NCBI GenBank assembly: GCA_936432065.2
Contig: OW386293.2
Coordinates: 66,729,965 to 66,793,964 of the forward strand
DNA from: Rutpela maculata
Lineage: Eukaryota > Arthropoda > Insecta > Coleoptera > Cerambycidae
Direction: 5' to 3'
Length of the DNA stretch: 64,000 nucleotides
Shown here: positions 45,756-57,499 of the stretch, one piece after another
Position numbering within the stretch: the stretch's first letter is position 1
Layout: the number at the start of each line of letters is the position of its first letter
Made by a program: the position numbers and the translations under genes
Notes under the pieces: model-generated
The model's input: the letters and a program-made list of their open reading frames with translations, nothing else
Database searches by the model: none
What the model was told of the DNA's origin: nothing

Positions 45756-47844
45756 ACACCTCCCTGCACCATGCACACATAGTCTTAGATGTGTTAAAAT
45801 ATCCTAGTATTACATCACTATAACTTCTGCAGAGATCACCAGTGCAAAATACTGTCGAACGCATGTGGGACATGTTGACCATATTGACTAACGTTACGTA
45901 ACCTACGCAAACTCGAAAAAACAAGAATCTCATTATTCTCCAAATATTTATATTAATTATAATATCAACAAAATGCCTAGATGATCCTAAACTGTTAATG
46001 TTATTATTATTGACAAAAAACCTCTACTCTATTAACTTTGAAATTTTTTGAACCCCTGGTTCTGTGCCGTTATATATTGTTCGCGAATAAGTCTAGAAAG
46101 ACTGAACCGATTTCATTAACAACACTTGATTTATCGTAAGCATAAAATGCAATTTTTTATCTGAATCTGTTTCGTCCTGGCTCTGATTTCCCATGCAAAT
46201 TTATCTTTTGGAATATATCCCTCTTTTTAACCTCCCCACAATAAAATTGTAGGAGGTTACTACAATTAGTCCAAAGTCGAAAATTGAGATAACATCAAAT
46301 CTTTACGTTTTGAGGTCCCAGGAACCCAAAAAAGTAGTTTTTGAAAAATGTCTCTGTGTGTGTGTATGTATGTTAGCACAATAGCGGCGAAGCTACTAAA
46401 CGGATTTGGATGAAACTTTGCATGAGGGTTTCTTTAGTACTCCAGAAGATCTGAAAAGATTTTGGTTGAGATCGGATTATGTTTAGTGCCGTTTTGGTAC
46501 AACAAGTTGTTTATTTTATGATTACTTTCAATTTATAATCGAACCATTGAAAAGCAGTAAAAATTCCAATTTCAACGATATATCACACTTGCACCCTTTC
46601 AATTTGTTTTCCGTCAAAAAAATTAAAAAGAATTCGTTATACTTATGTGCACACATGACAGTATCCAAAAAATATTAATAGTATTGAAAATGTATTTTGC
46701 CATCTGTCAAAAATATTTGGGTTGGTAGCCTTTGTGAATGTTGATTTATATTTATGGTATGTGACGTCAAATATATATTTCTGAAGATTTAAGAATATTA
46801 CGTAGCTATTATTAAAATTTCTGCCTGGTTCCCGTACTTTCAACTAAAATCTAGTACAGTGTAATATTTATGAAGTTCTAAATACTTTGTCCTAATAAAA
46901 TAGGACTCTTTTGGTAGGTTGAAATCTAACCTGTAATTAGCAGTCTATTTTTATTCATCAACAATATAGAGAAATTATTTGCGTGAATTTTCAAATATTT
47001 GCTTGGAGCCACTGTGGCTCCAAGCTAAAAATGCGTATACAAACATTAAAAATGAGAATATACTTGAAAAACTCGTGTTATGTCCCTAAATATATTTCCT
47101 AACCTAAAAATCAACATTCGCAACCCAAATATCTTTAACAATGTCAAAACTTATTTTAGTTGTTTTTTTTTAAGGTAATAATTGTTTATAGCCGTGTTCG
47201 GATATTACGTCGGATTGATGGGATGCATCACAATCGTTCATTTAATGCAAATCGAGCTAACTGAGCTAAATCTTAAACATTCCAGTATTACAAAATAAAG
47301 GCCTCGGACAAAGCTCGACTTGCTCGGACCTTTTTGATCGAGCAGGAAGATTTTAATTTGACGCATGCATAGTCTGCTTGAACTGCCCATAATGTTATTG
47401 ACTTGTTGAGGTTAGAGTGTCATTTGGGCTAAATTATGTGTTATAATTTTTTTCGCTATCCAATGTTCTACAAAATCTTCGAAATGTTATCTGTTAATAC
47501 CCTTATAATATCCGGCAATTGATTTCTTGAAAGTCACGTGTAATTTATCTGTTTGCTCAGTGCTCTGATTTCCGATGTAATATCCAAATACAGCTGATAA
47601 GGATCCACCGTGTGGGGAGGTTCCAGCCGCTTCCAGTAGCTGCCGATTTTTTACTACTAGAATTACCATTCGAGTTCAACGGTGATTTTCTAGAAGCAAG
47701 AAACTTGGTCCAAAAGAAATTTCCTAAAATCAAAACCACCACATTTCATTTATCTGTCAAATTTGCATGATTGACCAATCATTCCTTTGTGTATTTTTCG
47801 GCCAACGAACGTCAAACTACAGGAATTATTTATTAAACAGCATT
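45756..47844. other. Spacer; one 25-bp palindrome at 47001-47025
   Basis: GCTTGGAGCCAC, T, and its exact complement at 47001-47025 is a lone palindrome. 46200-46500 (CCTCCCCACAATAAAATTGT, TGTGTGTGTGTATGTATGTT, ACGGATTTGGATGAAACTTT) reads like the end of an interspersed repeat, but no second copy is in the window. No gene recognised. Confidence 0.45.
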
Positions 47845-47989
47845 AATAGTGGAAGTAAGGAGTCGTCGAGATTTTCCCCAAAAAGTGCAAAATGTGCTAA
47901 AGTTATGAAACTTATTACCCCCCCCCCCCGTTTTCGAGGGTGCTGAACACGAATAACGGGGTGAAAAAGTTTTTAGTCATGCGCACCCC

Positions 47990-48880
47990 CTGAAACGGCC
48001 AAAAACCACTCCTTCTTGCTTATTTCTCATATAACAGCTTGGCATCGACTATTTTTGCAGGGATTCTTTATTTTTTCATGGGGATATAACAGATGGTGAA
48101 AGGCGATGTCAGGTAGTAGACCGCATCCGCCCTTAGAGGTGAAATCTACCCTGCCAGCGGGTGGAAAATTGCTTCTTTTTTTTGTTAAAGACGTTTACTC
48201 CCCGTTTTCGAGGACGTTGATCATGAAAAAAATGGTTGTACGCTGGTTCGACCCTTCCTTCGCCCTTAAACTGTCGTAAATCACCCCTTTCATGATAATA
48301 ATAATAATAGGTAGTGATTGGCTGATATTAGGGACTCGTACTATCATTTTATTTGTTTTTGCTGCCTTTACTGTTTTCTGGGTAAACCATGTGTCCTCAA
48401 GACATCCGTAGTCTGAGGATGAAGACAATGAACCAAGCATAGAAACAGACGAATCCAATAATAGTTACGATAGTGCTGCAAACTTTATAAATTTTATACC
48501 CGAAGTGTATATTTCCGATTATGAATCGAAAACGGACAATGCGTGCGATGCAGGAGACAATAGCATTGAATGTGTTGCTTATTTCGAGGAATATGAATCA
48601 TGTAATTCTCTTTGTAAGCGCCCTAGGTGATATTAATGTCTTGTAACAAATATTATATTGTACTAAAAATCGTGTCCTGTATATATAATTTATTAAAAAC
48701 AGAAATGTTTAACAAAGGGGGTAGATTTCACCCCCAAGGGCGGTTGCGGTCTACTACATGACAATCTGTTTCACCATCTGTTATATCCCTATAAAAAAAT
48801 AAAGAATCCCTGCAAAAATAGTCGATGCCAAGCTGTTATATGAGAAATAAGTAAGAAGGGTGGTTTTTTGCCGTTTCCAG
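47990..48880 (+). mobile_element. Element C: 891-bp transposon with 165-bp inverted termini
   Basis: The ends are CTGAAACGGCCAAAAACCAC and CTGGAAACGGCAAAAAACCA, inverted for about 165 bp (TATAACAGCTTGGCATCGAC is identical on both arms). The right arm of the composite lacks it and shows the empty site, AGTCATTACTCCAGTCGAAT, so its presence is polymorphic between the two arms. No clear target duplication. The inside carries the acidic ORF remnant at 48400-48640. Confidence 0.85.
48400..48640 (+). pseudogene. Acidic ORF remnant in element C
   Basis: The plus strand reads SEDEDNEPSIETDESNNSYD, AANFINFIPEVYISDYESKT and, after a small frame change, EEYESCNSLCKRPR. It is about 75% similar to the frame at 40902-41192, and the conserved 3' flank (ATATTAATGTCTTGTAACAA) is also present. 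Function unknown. Confidence 0.5.
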
Positions 48881-49110
48881 TCGAATTAGACATAATAAAA
48901 AATTTTGCGTATTGCGGACTTTTTTGTGGAAGTTGTTTCAGAAGGCATAATAAGCAAGCACAGAAAACTACACCCTGCTACAGCATGTGCGTCCCCTATT
49001 TTTAGGGGTTGAAACTTTGAAATTTTACTTATGTGCCCATATCTTTTTCCCTATTGCCCGTAGGGCTCTTTACCAAGTTACACTTTTTGAAGATTCATCC
49101 CTCCTCTACA

Positions 49111-49252
<142 letters not shown>

Positions 49253-50216
49253 CATTTGCCGTAAGACAAACGGTTTTGGCTGTACGAGGCCGGAAAGGTC
49301 GCGTTGTCCGAATTTGGGGGTCTTCTGTACAGGACAAACGGCTATTATTGCCAAGTTATTGCCACTACACATACTAATGCCCTTATGGAGGGATGATGAT
49401 TTGTGAAAAAATTTTCATCGAATACCACGCGGTTTTCACGATACGGGATGTTGAAATTAAAAAAAAAAAAAGTGAACCTACTTTTTTCGCCCATTTTTTT
49501 TTTCATGCATGTACGACCCTAATATAAGAAAATTTACGTTGGTTTCATTTTAATACATTCGTTGGTTTAGAAGCTAGAAAGCAAAATATGCCAAAAATGG
49601 CTATTTTGGTATTGTTGCATTAAAAAAACAAAAACTAGTAAATGTTTTTGTTTATAAAAGTCCAATTCATTGCGCATAGAAAATGTGTTTTTGTATTTAA
49701 GTAGGATCAACACTTATTGTGTAATAACGATTTATGTCATGTGTTCTCCAGTCTCCTTTCTCATATTTTTTTTGCGGCCTTATGGTTCATAGTAGGGCAG
49801 AAAGCAATGTACACCTGAACAAGGCACATATTAGGGTGTTAAAATGGGTCTCTTGTTAAAATGCGATAAGACGTACCGTTTTAGAGTAAAACGCACTTGT
49901 TTGCAAAAAAATATTTCAGATCACACTTTTCATCGACTGACTAGTAAATACTCACCGCTGACTACGAAAAAATAAAACTATGTGTCGCTTTCTGCTTTTT
50001 CTGTTTATGAGGGACATTGCTAATGAAAAAATTAAGGGACTCGGATGGAATAGGGGGTTCTCACTCCCCTATTTGGAGGTTCACGTTTGTCTCGAATCAT
50101 CATTGCAACTTATTTTGTGTCTATAACAAAATCTACAATAATTTTAAAACTATGTGTCGCTTCTTGTCGGTTTCTATTTTAATGTATAGGTAGGTGAAGA
50201 AATTTATTATTATTAT

Positions 50217-51138
50217 TTGCGGGACTCTTTCCTTTAGGAGGGTAGGTGCTGATAATCAAGGGGCCTGTGGTCAGCTTGATTATCTCATTGCAGATGTAAA
50301 AATGTGCGGACAATGTTGCAAGTGTCGATGATGACTGATTTTTGCATCTGAAGGTAGATGCTCTTCTTAATATTTAGTGATTTTAGGGCCGGTTTCAGAC
50401 TGGTGGATACTTCACCTGTGGCACCAATTACGATGGGAACTATGGTCACCTTTTTTTGTTGCCACATCTGCCTAATCTCTTCAGCAAGAGGTAAGTATTT
50501 TGTAACCTTCTCTCTTTCCTTCTTCTCCATGTTCTCTGGTAGTGGTACGGTGATATCGATCAGGTACGTTTGGCTGTCGATTGTTAATACAATATCTGGT
50601 CTGTTGTTGGGGATGTGTTTGTCAGTAATGACAGTTCTATTCCAGTACAATTTAGCAGTGTCGGTTAGTATCACTGGTGTGGGTGTATATTGGTAGTACG
50701 GAATTTGGGTGTGGTTCGGTTTAATCTGTATTAACAGTGCCTGGTGAATTATTTTTGCTACATTGTCGTGGCGATTCGTGTAGCTGGTTGGGGCAAAGGT
50801 GGAACATCCCCCTATAATGTGCTCAATGCTCTCCCCAGTCCTGGAGCACGCCCTGCATCTATCCGTGGCAATCGTGGCATCCCCGATTATATGCTTCATA
50901 TAATTACGAGTGGCTATTACCTTGTCTTGTATTGCTATTAGGAATCCTTCAGTCTCTGGGAATAGATTGCCAGTCGTTAGCCAGCTAAACGTTGCATCGC
51001 GGTCAATATTGTTCCCTGCGATTGAATTGGGATATTTTCCGTGGAGTGGTTTGGATTTCCATTTCTCTAATAATACGTTGTGTTGTTGGGTTCGGGTCTC
51101 TGGTTGGTGAGTGGAGGTTAAGTGGAGTGAGATGGTTA
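50217..51138 (-). mobile_element. R4/Dong-type LINE, copy 5 (5' truncated)
   Basis: Lies between TTA repeats (50206-50216 and 51139-51206). It encodes the C-terminal CCHC motif and restriction-like endonuclease, followed by a short 3' UTR ending GAGTCCCGCAAA before (TAA)n. Its sequence is clearly different from copies 1 and 2, so it is another subfamily. Confidence 0.85.
50285..50899 (-). pseudogene. R4/Dong C-terminal region: CCHC motif and restriction-like endonuclease
   Basis: The 204-codon minus-strand frame has CRACSRTGESIEHIIGGC (C-x2-C-x7-H-x4-C), NRHDNVAKIIHQAL, and the endonuclease core RPDIVLTIDSQTYLIDITVP followed by KYLPLAEEIRQMW and VTIVPIVIGATGEV. The PD…D pattern with a following K-x3-Y/L-x2-L helix is that of site-specific early-branching LINEs. 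The frame extends upstream in another frame (LLEKWKSKPLHGKYP near 51040). RT is missing through 5' truncation, so it is a relic though open to its end. Confidence 0.85.
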
Positions 51139-51140
51139 TC

Positions 51141-51206
<66 letters not shown>
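51139..51206. repeat. (TTA)n microsatellite between LINE copies
   Basis: About 22 trinucleotide units; on the minus strand this is the TAA tract between the fragment at 51207 and copy 5. Confidence 0.97.
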
Positions 51207-51207
<1 letters not shown>

Positions 51208-51330
51208 GACTTAACAGCGGCACACTTTCTCAGCCGTAGCTGGAAATTATTCACCGAATTCCTCGCGCGCGATTGAAATTCGGCTCTGTTGGAGCCCGTT
51301 TCAGGTTTTTGGGCCCTTCAGGTGACGTTG
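51207..51330 (-). mobile_element. Short fragment bounded by TTA tracts (probable LINE 3' end, copy 4b)
   Basis: 124 bp of unique sequence lies between two TTA arrays. By position it would be an extremely 5'-truncated 3' UTR of another TAA-targeting element. There is no coding evidence. Confidence 0.4.
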
Positions 51331-51333
51331 GTG

Positions 51334-51408
<75 letters not shown>
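51331..51408. repeat. (TTA)n microsatellite
   Basis: About 26 units, at the 3' end of copy 4. Confidence 0.97.
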
Positions 51409-51962
51409 TAATTTTCTGGTATATACACACTGAGACCAAAGCACATGTGTTTGGCTACGACATGGAAAGAGCTCTTCTTACAATAGCTGTTGTGCCCAAG
51501 ATTACAGCTTTCTGCATCTGTGTGAGGTGGATGGCACATACACTTAATTCCTCTAGATGTCTTTTTAGGTTTTTATGTACTATTCCGTTTGCCGATATAA
51601 CAATAGGTATTATTTTTACCTCTTGGACCTCCCACACATTCTTTATTTCGATGGCAAGATCTTAATACTTTCTGATTTTCTCTCTGTAGGCTTTCTTGAT
51701 GTTATCGTCTATCGTCTAAAGGAATTGTTATGTCTATCAGGCTGACTGTTTTATTATTTTTGCCCACAGCTACAATGTCAGGCCTGTTATGCATAATTGG
51801 GTGATCAGTCTGTATAGGCATATCCCAATATATTTTAAAATTGTCATTCTCACTGACAGCGGGGGGGGGTTATAATTATAATAAGGTGTATCGTCCTTTC
51901 GGTTGTCCGTTGTTCTGCATATTTGTTGGTGGAGGATCTTAGCCACATTGTTGTGTCTGCTT
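51409..51962 (-). mobile_element. R4/Dong-type LINE, copy 4 (C-terminal fragment)
   Basis: Minus-strand frames give SRHNNVAKILHQQICRT, YYNYNPPPLS, RPDIVAVGKNNKTVSLIDIT-like sequence, IEIKNVWEVQEVKIIPIVIS and MQKAVILGTTAIVRRALS. This is the endonuclease and the C-terminal tail in the same order as copies 1, 2 and 5. Frameshifts near 51720 and 51850 break it. The 3' end adjoins (TAA)n with no long A run. Confidence 0.8.
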
Positions 51963-53697
51963 ATTATTGTTATTATTATTATTTTTTTTTTCACGGACAT
52001 GCATCCGGTAGATTCAGATATCACCGGGTACTTCGTGGACCAAGGTTATATCGGTCGCTGTAGATATTTGCGCACAATATGACAGGTACCCAGTATAGAT
52101 AGCTGCTTTTTGGGCTACCTCCACAAGCTGTGTATTCAAACCAACTTTTCCAGATTTTTGCAGAAGTTCCTCTCAACTAAGCCATTTGCTGATATTACAA
52201 ATGGTATCGCATGGACTTCCCTCAATCTCCAGATTGCCTCGATCTCGTGCCTTAGATCTTGGTATTTGGCAATCTTTTCAGTGACTTCCTGATATTATCA
52301 TCTGAGGGAATCGCTACGTCTATTATCCACGCTGACTTTTTCTTCTTATCCAATAAGATTATGTCCGGTTTGTTATGGGTCACTGTCCGGTCAGTTATAA
52401 TCATTGTGTCCCAGTATATTTTCTTTTCTTCATTTTCAAGTACAGCGGATGGTCGGTATTTGTAATAGGTAGTTTCCTTCATCAGCTTCGTTTTGATGCC
52501 TAGAGCTTGGTGGATGATTTTAGCGGCATCACTATGCCTGTTCAGGTACTCTCTTGGTGCTATGAAACTACAGCCGGCTACGATGTGTTGTATGGTCTCA
52601 GTTTTCTCATCGCAGACCCTACATTTGTCAGATGGTATATCCTGCTTAAGTACATACTTTATGCGATTCCGTGTGGGTGCAACTTGGTCTTGAATGGCAG
52701 ATATTGCGCCTTCTGTTTCAAGATCAAGCTCCCCTTTCATGAGGTATGTAATAGACGCTTTGTTGTCAACGTGATCACTTTGCAATGCTGATGCAAATCG
52801 TCCATGCAATATTTTTTCCTCCCACTCTACTTTTAGCTGTTCTAGGTAGTCGTTTCTTATTTCAGGTGGTGTTCCAGATAGATTTAATGCAGAGTAATTC
52901 TTATCTATTCGTGATATTGCTTGATGCAGAGGTAAGTTCTTATTCTTAAAATACATATACAGTTTAAAGGAGTGTTTCTGATGTGCGTTTTCCAGGTTAC
53001 ATAGTCCTCTCCCACCTGTCCGTCTAGGGAGATAGAGTCGACAACAAGAAGACTGCGGATGGTGGCTGAGATAAGATAAGTACTGTTCTCACCATCCTGT
53101 CCAACTTTTCTAGGTCAGTTTTAGTCCATCTCAAAACTCCAAATGTGAATGTTACCACAGGCCGAGCCCATGTATTAACTGCTGTAATTTTATTGATGGA
53201 ATTCAATTCTGTTCTTAAAATTTGTTTAATTCTGCGTCGCAGCTCATCCTCCACTTTCTTTTTCATTTGTGTGTTGTCTACAGTCAGTCCTTGTTGAAAT
53301 CCTAGATATTTATATGTTGTTCCTGGTTCCAATGCATTTATTTCCGTAGTGTCCATAAGTTGTACACTCGCCTCATTAGTTACCTTCCCTCGTTTCACAT
53401 GGAGAATCGCGCATTTTTCAACTCCAAATTCCATTTTGATGGCCCGACTAAACCTATTTACCAGTTCTAATAATCCTTGTAGCTGTTCTGAATTAGTTGC
53501 ATACATCTTAAGATCATCCATGTAGAATGCATGTGATATCTTATGCCCCCTGTTCCTGTCAACGACAAACCCATATGAGCTTTGCCTAAGCATGTTACTC
53601 AGTGGGTTCAGCGCTAGACAGAACCATAAAGGACTCAAGCTATCGCCCTGAAAGATTCCTCTTTTGATCTCTACTGTACTTGTTTGATACGATGTCT
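51963..53697 (-). mobile_element. R4/Dong-type LINE, copy 3 (5' truncated within RT)
   Basis: Begins at a (TAA)5 tract (53698-53713) immediately before RT motif B and ends in A9 followed by (TAA)n (51960-51995). It encodes the rest of RT, the CCHC motif and endonuclease (52252-53690), then about 250 bp of 3' UTR. The sequence differs strongly from copies 1 and 2. Confidence 0.85.
52252..53690 (-). pseudogene. R4/Dong RT (motif B onward), CCHC and endonuclease, frameshifted
   Basis: First frame (53690-53024): RGIFQGDSLSPLWFCLALNP, motif C HAFYMDDLKMYA, MEFGVEKCAILHVKRGK, TTYKYLGFQQGL and NTWARPVVTFTFGVLRWTK. After frame changes near 53075-52985 the second frame (52956-52252) gives LPLHQAISRIDKNYSALNLS, CRVCDEKTETIQHIVAGC, LNRHSDAAKIIHQALGIKTK and the endonuclease core KPDIILLDKKKKSAWIIDVA. 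The frame is lost at about 52252, before the terminal helix. Motif A and the N-terminal DNA-binding part are absent. Confidence 0.87.
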
Positions 53698-53713
53698 TAT
53701 TATTATTATTATT
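53698..53713. repeat. (TTA)5 junction between copies 2 and 3
   Basis: A short TTA tract followed on the plus strand by a T/G-rich stretch that is the A-rich 3' tail of copy 2. Confidence 0.9.
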
Positions 53714-56700
53714 TTTGTATTTTTTTGTTTTTTTTTTTGTTAAAAACCAGTCACCCTTCTCTGTGGCTCCGATCCTCACAGAGGGGAGCTGGTAGTACCG
53801 GCAGCCACTCCCCACACCCGTGGGGTAAGTGACTACTGGGTCCGAGAATCGTGTGCTCTGAGCAGACGTAATGAACCGAGGATGACGGTCTTCTGCATTC
53901 TGCCGGCTAAGACCTCTGCCGAATTGCGGCATGCCGGTATGATCTTAAGTTCCGAAAGCAGTGTGTGTCTCGTTCCACCGAGGGCTCCTATAATCAGTAC
54001 CACTATCTTAATAGTATGGTCTGGATACAGTCTGCGGAGTTCGAAGAGCAGATCTCGATATTTTGTCCGTTTTTGCTCCTCCTTCAAGACAATGTTGTTC
54101 TCCGCAGGAGCCGAGAACTCCACGACAAACATTGTCTTGAGTTGATGGTCGAGGAGGACTACGTCAGGCTTGTTGGCTTGTATTTGCCTGACGGTGGGAA
54201 AAGAGTAGTTCCAATAAATTAGACACTTCTCATTTCCCACAACGGACTCATTATCCCCCGGAGCGTAAGGCAGCACTGGTCTCGTCTATCCCATACGAGT
54301 GCCTTAGATGGTAATAAAGCGCTCGTAGTGCTCCGTCGTGCCTTTGGATATAGGCCGAGACTGCATATGTCGGGCAAGCCGACAGCAAGTGCATAAGAGT
54401 CTCTGGCGCCCTGCGGCAGGCCCTGCAGCTGACATCAGGGACCTCTATACCCATGACACGACTACGATAGACGAGGGTGTTAAATACACCATCCTGGCAA
54501 GCCATTATGAATCCCTCGGTCTCAGACTTCAGCCCGGCTGACCTTAAGAAGACAAAGGTCAGCCTTTCTATATTTTTATAGAAAACTCCATGCATTGGCT
54601 TATCCGTGTGAAGCTGCAGAAAGTTGTCGTGTTCTGCAGCTTTAATTTGGGCTTTTCGCCGAGCAGGTTCCAACTCGGTGACAGAGTCGCGATTTACCCG
54701 CTCGACGTCGAAGGAGAGACTAAGTTCATCGGCTGCTTTCTGTGCTGCCTTAAACAAAAAGGCTCCTACCCCTGCATTTTCATGGTCCCGGCCCATGCAG
54801 AGGAGGGGATCCGAACTCCTGATGACCTTACAGGCTCCATCCAGAACCATCCTATTATGAAGACTCTCCAAACTCAAGAGTCCACGGCCTCCCCGATGTC
54901 GTGGGAGGTATTGCCGTGGAACGGACGATTTAGGATGCAAACTCCTATTGAGATGCATCTTCTTGCGGGTTCCTACGTCGAGTTGACGCAACTCTTCTTG
55001 AATCCATTTCACTACTCCAAAGGAGTAGAGAAGGACCGGAACGGCAAGCATGTTAGTAGCAGACACCTTGTTCTTCCCCGACAGTTCTGAAGACCAGATC
55101 TGTCGGAGTCGGTGCTGATACTTGCCGCGGAGAGCGTTTTTCACTACACTCACTTCTTGGGTGGAGCGTTGCTCGACACCCAAGTAAGTGTACGACTCTC
55201 CGGCATCTAGATGATGTAAGATGCTTCCGTCCACGAGCTGCGCGTCCTCTCCGTAGTTACCGCATCGTCCTCTCTTGAGATGGACCAGTGCACATTTGTC
55301 TAACCCGAACTCCATGCCGACAGCCCGCGTGTACTCCTGTACCACCCTGAGGGATTGGTGTAGGTCCCTCTCTCCGGAGGCATAAAGTTTAAGGTCATCC
55401 ATGTAGAACAGATGAGTGACCTTATGCCTCCTATCGCCGGGGGTACCGCAGTTGTATCCACGGGTTTTCCGGAGCGAAACGGACAATGGCAGTAGTGAGA
55501 TGCAAAACAGAAGGGGGCTGAGGGAGTCTCCCTGAAATACTCCCCTTCTGAAAGTTACCGGCTCCGTCTGGACTCTATCATTACCCGATGTAATGGTAAA
55601 GCGAGTCCTCCAGAGCGGCATCAGTTCTTCGATGCATCTCACTACGGGACCGGGTACCGCAAGACATCGGAGCAAGTGAACAATAAGCTCATGTGATGTC
55701 ATATCAAATGCCTTGCGGTAGTCGATCCAGGCCATGGAGAGGTTCCGCTTATACTGCAGGGAGTCCTGTGTGACACATCTGTCAATCAACAGGTTCTCCT
55801 TGCAGCCAGCGACACCTCTCTTGGACCCTCGTTGCTCATATATCCGTTCGTAAACCGGTTCAACTGCGTGGAGCACTCGCATGTACAAGATGCGCGTAAA
55901 CACCTTGTAACATGCGTTTAAACAGGTTATTGGTCGGTAGTTCCTTGGGTTGGACAAATCTCCGTTCTTGGGGATTAGCACTGTCCGCCCTTCAACCACC
56001 CAAGAAGGAATTTGCTGCTCCCCATTTAGCCAGGCATTAAAAATTCTGGCCAAATGGTGGTGGGTGCTCGGTAACTTTTTCCACCAAAAGTTATTTATCC
56101 CATCGGGACCTGGAGCAGCAAAGTTCTTAGAGCCCTCGAGAGCTCTTCGAACCTCTTCTGGGGTTATTGGTTGGCACACTTCCTGTGGTTGTTGAAACCT
56201 TTGACAAAAGGTTTCAAAGTGTGCAAGGGCCGGAGAGTCTCGATTGAGTGGAAGCTTCTCTTCGTAAAGCGTTTTCCAGAAATTTTCCACCTGATCTACA
56301 GTCGGCGGATTCTCTGCAACACCCGGAGGCGGTTCGAAAAGGCGCGAGGGCTTTTGGCGGAAGAGTTTATTTTCCGCCAGCCCCCTCGCCCGCCTCACTA
56401 GTGATTTTTTACAAACCACTAGCATCCGTATCCTGTCGAGACAGTGCTGTTTGGTGGTTCGCAGCACTGCCTCATTGAGTGTGTGATGGACGCGTCTTAA
56501 GTTGGCGGCTATTCGACGCACTTTAGGCGTAAACGGCCTATTGGCCGCCATGTAGTCCATCACACATTGGATACGGGATGCGTGTTGCCTCGCCGACCGG
56601 ATCTTGGCTTCCATCTTTTGTATGCGCCGCTCCGCCCTCTCCTGTGGGGAGGCAGTATTACGCCTCTCCGTCCGAGAAAAGCGTTGAACAGCGGCATACA

Positions 56701-57406
56701 CGGCACAATTAATGTGCCAGATGTCAGCCCGTTCTGGTAGCGCATCACGAAGTTCTTCATCCACTCTGGCCAGGTCTTGTGGCCCGGGGGCTTTTATGTG
56801 GTGTAGCCCCCGTCTGGTACTGAGGCGCTCTGGTACTGGTGGAACGAGGAGAACCACTTCCTCAACCGGTGAATGCGGCGGTCTTTCGGCCACCTCATTC
56901 ACCGGTCCAGGAGCAGCCCTCACGTAGCCCCTTCTACGAAGATGGGATACATAGTCACGCAGATTTTGTGGCGTGAAGGCGCCATGCTCTGGATGCCTGT
57001 CACACCACAGATCATGCATCCGCCCCATGTATCCCCTTCGTGCGGGCTCACTGCTTTCGTAGCATTGCAGAAGGTCGTCCCTTAGCTCATCCGTCCACTC
57101 AAAGCGTCCTTGTCCATAGCGTTCGTCGTCAACGGGCGCTCCATCCGGTTGGGCCCCACCACCTTGCCCTTGACCCCTATCCGGACGAGGTCGATTGTGG
57201 GGGCCCTCTCTTCGGTTTACAGGAACCAGAAGTCAGGGCTTGTGGGTGGTTAGCCCAACAAGCCCACGACCGACACCAGAGGGGAATGGGCTTTCCCCTC
57301 CCGGGTGCACTAGGGCTGCCGGTTCGGTTTTGCACCCCCAGCTGGAGTAAGTGGTGGCGCTACTCACCAAAGGCTTGATAGATGAAAGTCAGCCCCTCCT
57401 GCTTAT
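53714..57406 (-). mobile_element. R4/Dong-type LINE, copy 2 (full length, inactivated)
   Basis: It is colinear with copy 1 from the 5' end (TAAGCAGGAGGGGCTGACTT at about 57408 on the minus strand) to the A-rich tail at 53714-53740. The two copies are about 85-90% identical. Three lesions are visible: a TGA at 57235-57233 in the N-terminal frame, a 2-nt deletion at about 54280, and a loss of about six codons after FYKNIE relative to copy 1. Confidence 0.92.
53833..57350 (-). pseudogene. R4/Dong polyprotein of copy 2, disrupted
   Basis: Domains in order: an N-terminal region with a TGA codon at 57235-57233, a SANT-like segment (RFEWTDELRDDLLQCYESSE at about 57110-57050), and a basic linker. 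RT follows with AWIDYRKAFDM (motif A), RRGVFQGDSLSPLLFC (motif B) and HLFYMDDLKLYAS (motif C), then a thumb with YLGVEQRSTQEV. Next come the CCHC motif CRACRRAPETLMHLLSAC and RHDGALRALYYHL. The frame 57028-54251 is open for 925 codons. The 2-nt deletion near 54280 then moves the endonuclease (KPDVVLLDHQLKTMFVVEFS) into another frame ending at 53833. It is a recent loss, because most of the protein still reads. Confidence 0.92.
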
Positions 57407-57411
57407 TTATT

Positions 57412-57412
57412 A

Positions 57413-57476
<64 letters not shown>

Positions 57477-57499
57477 TTTTTTTTTTTTTTTTTTTTTTT
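57412..57499. repeat. (TTA)n plus poly(T): junction of copies 1 and 2
   Basis: About 20 TTA units (57412-57475) then about 25 T. On the minus strand this is copy 1's poly(A) followed by TAA repeats that lead directly into the 5' end of copy 2. Confidence 0.96.

Noticed and set aside
51273..51665. Poly-Tyr, poly-Ile and poly-Leu frames over TTA tracts, also at 51003 and 57382
   Set aside because: Microsatellite translations; the real coding content is on the minus strand.
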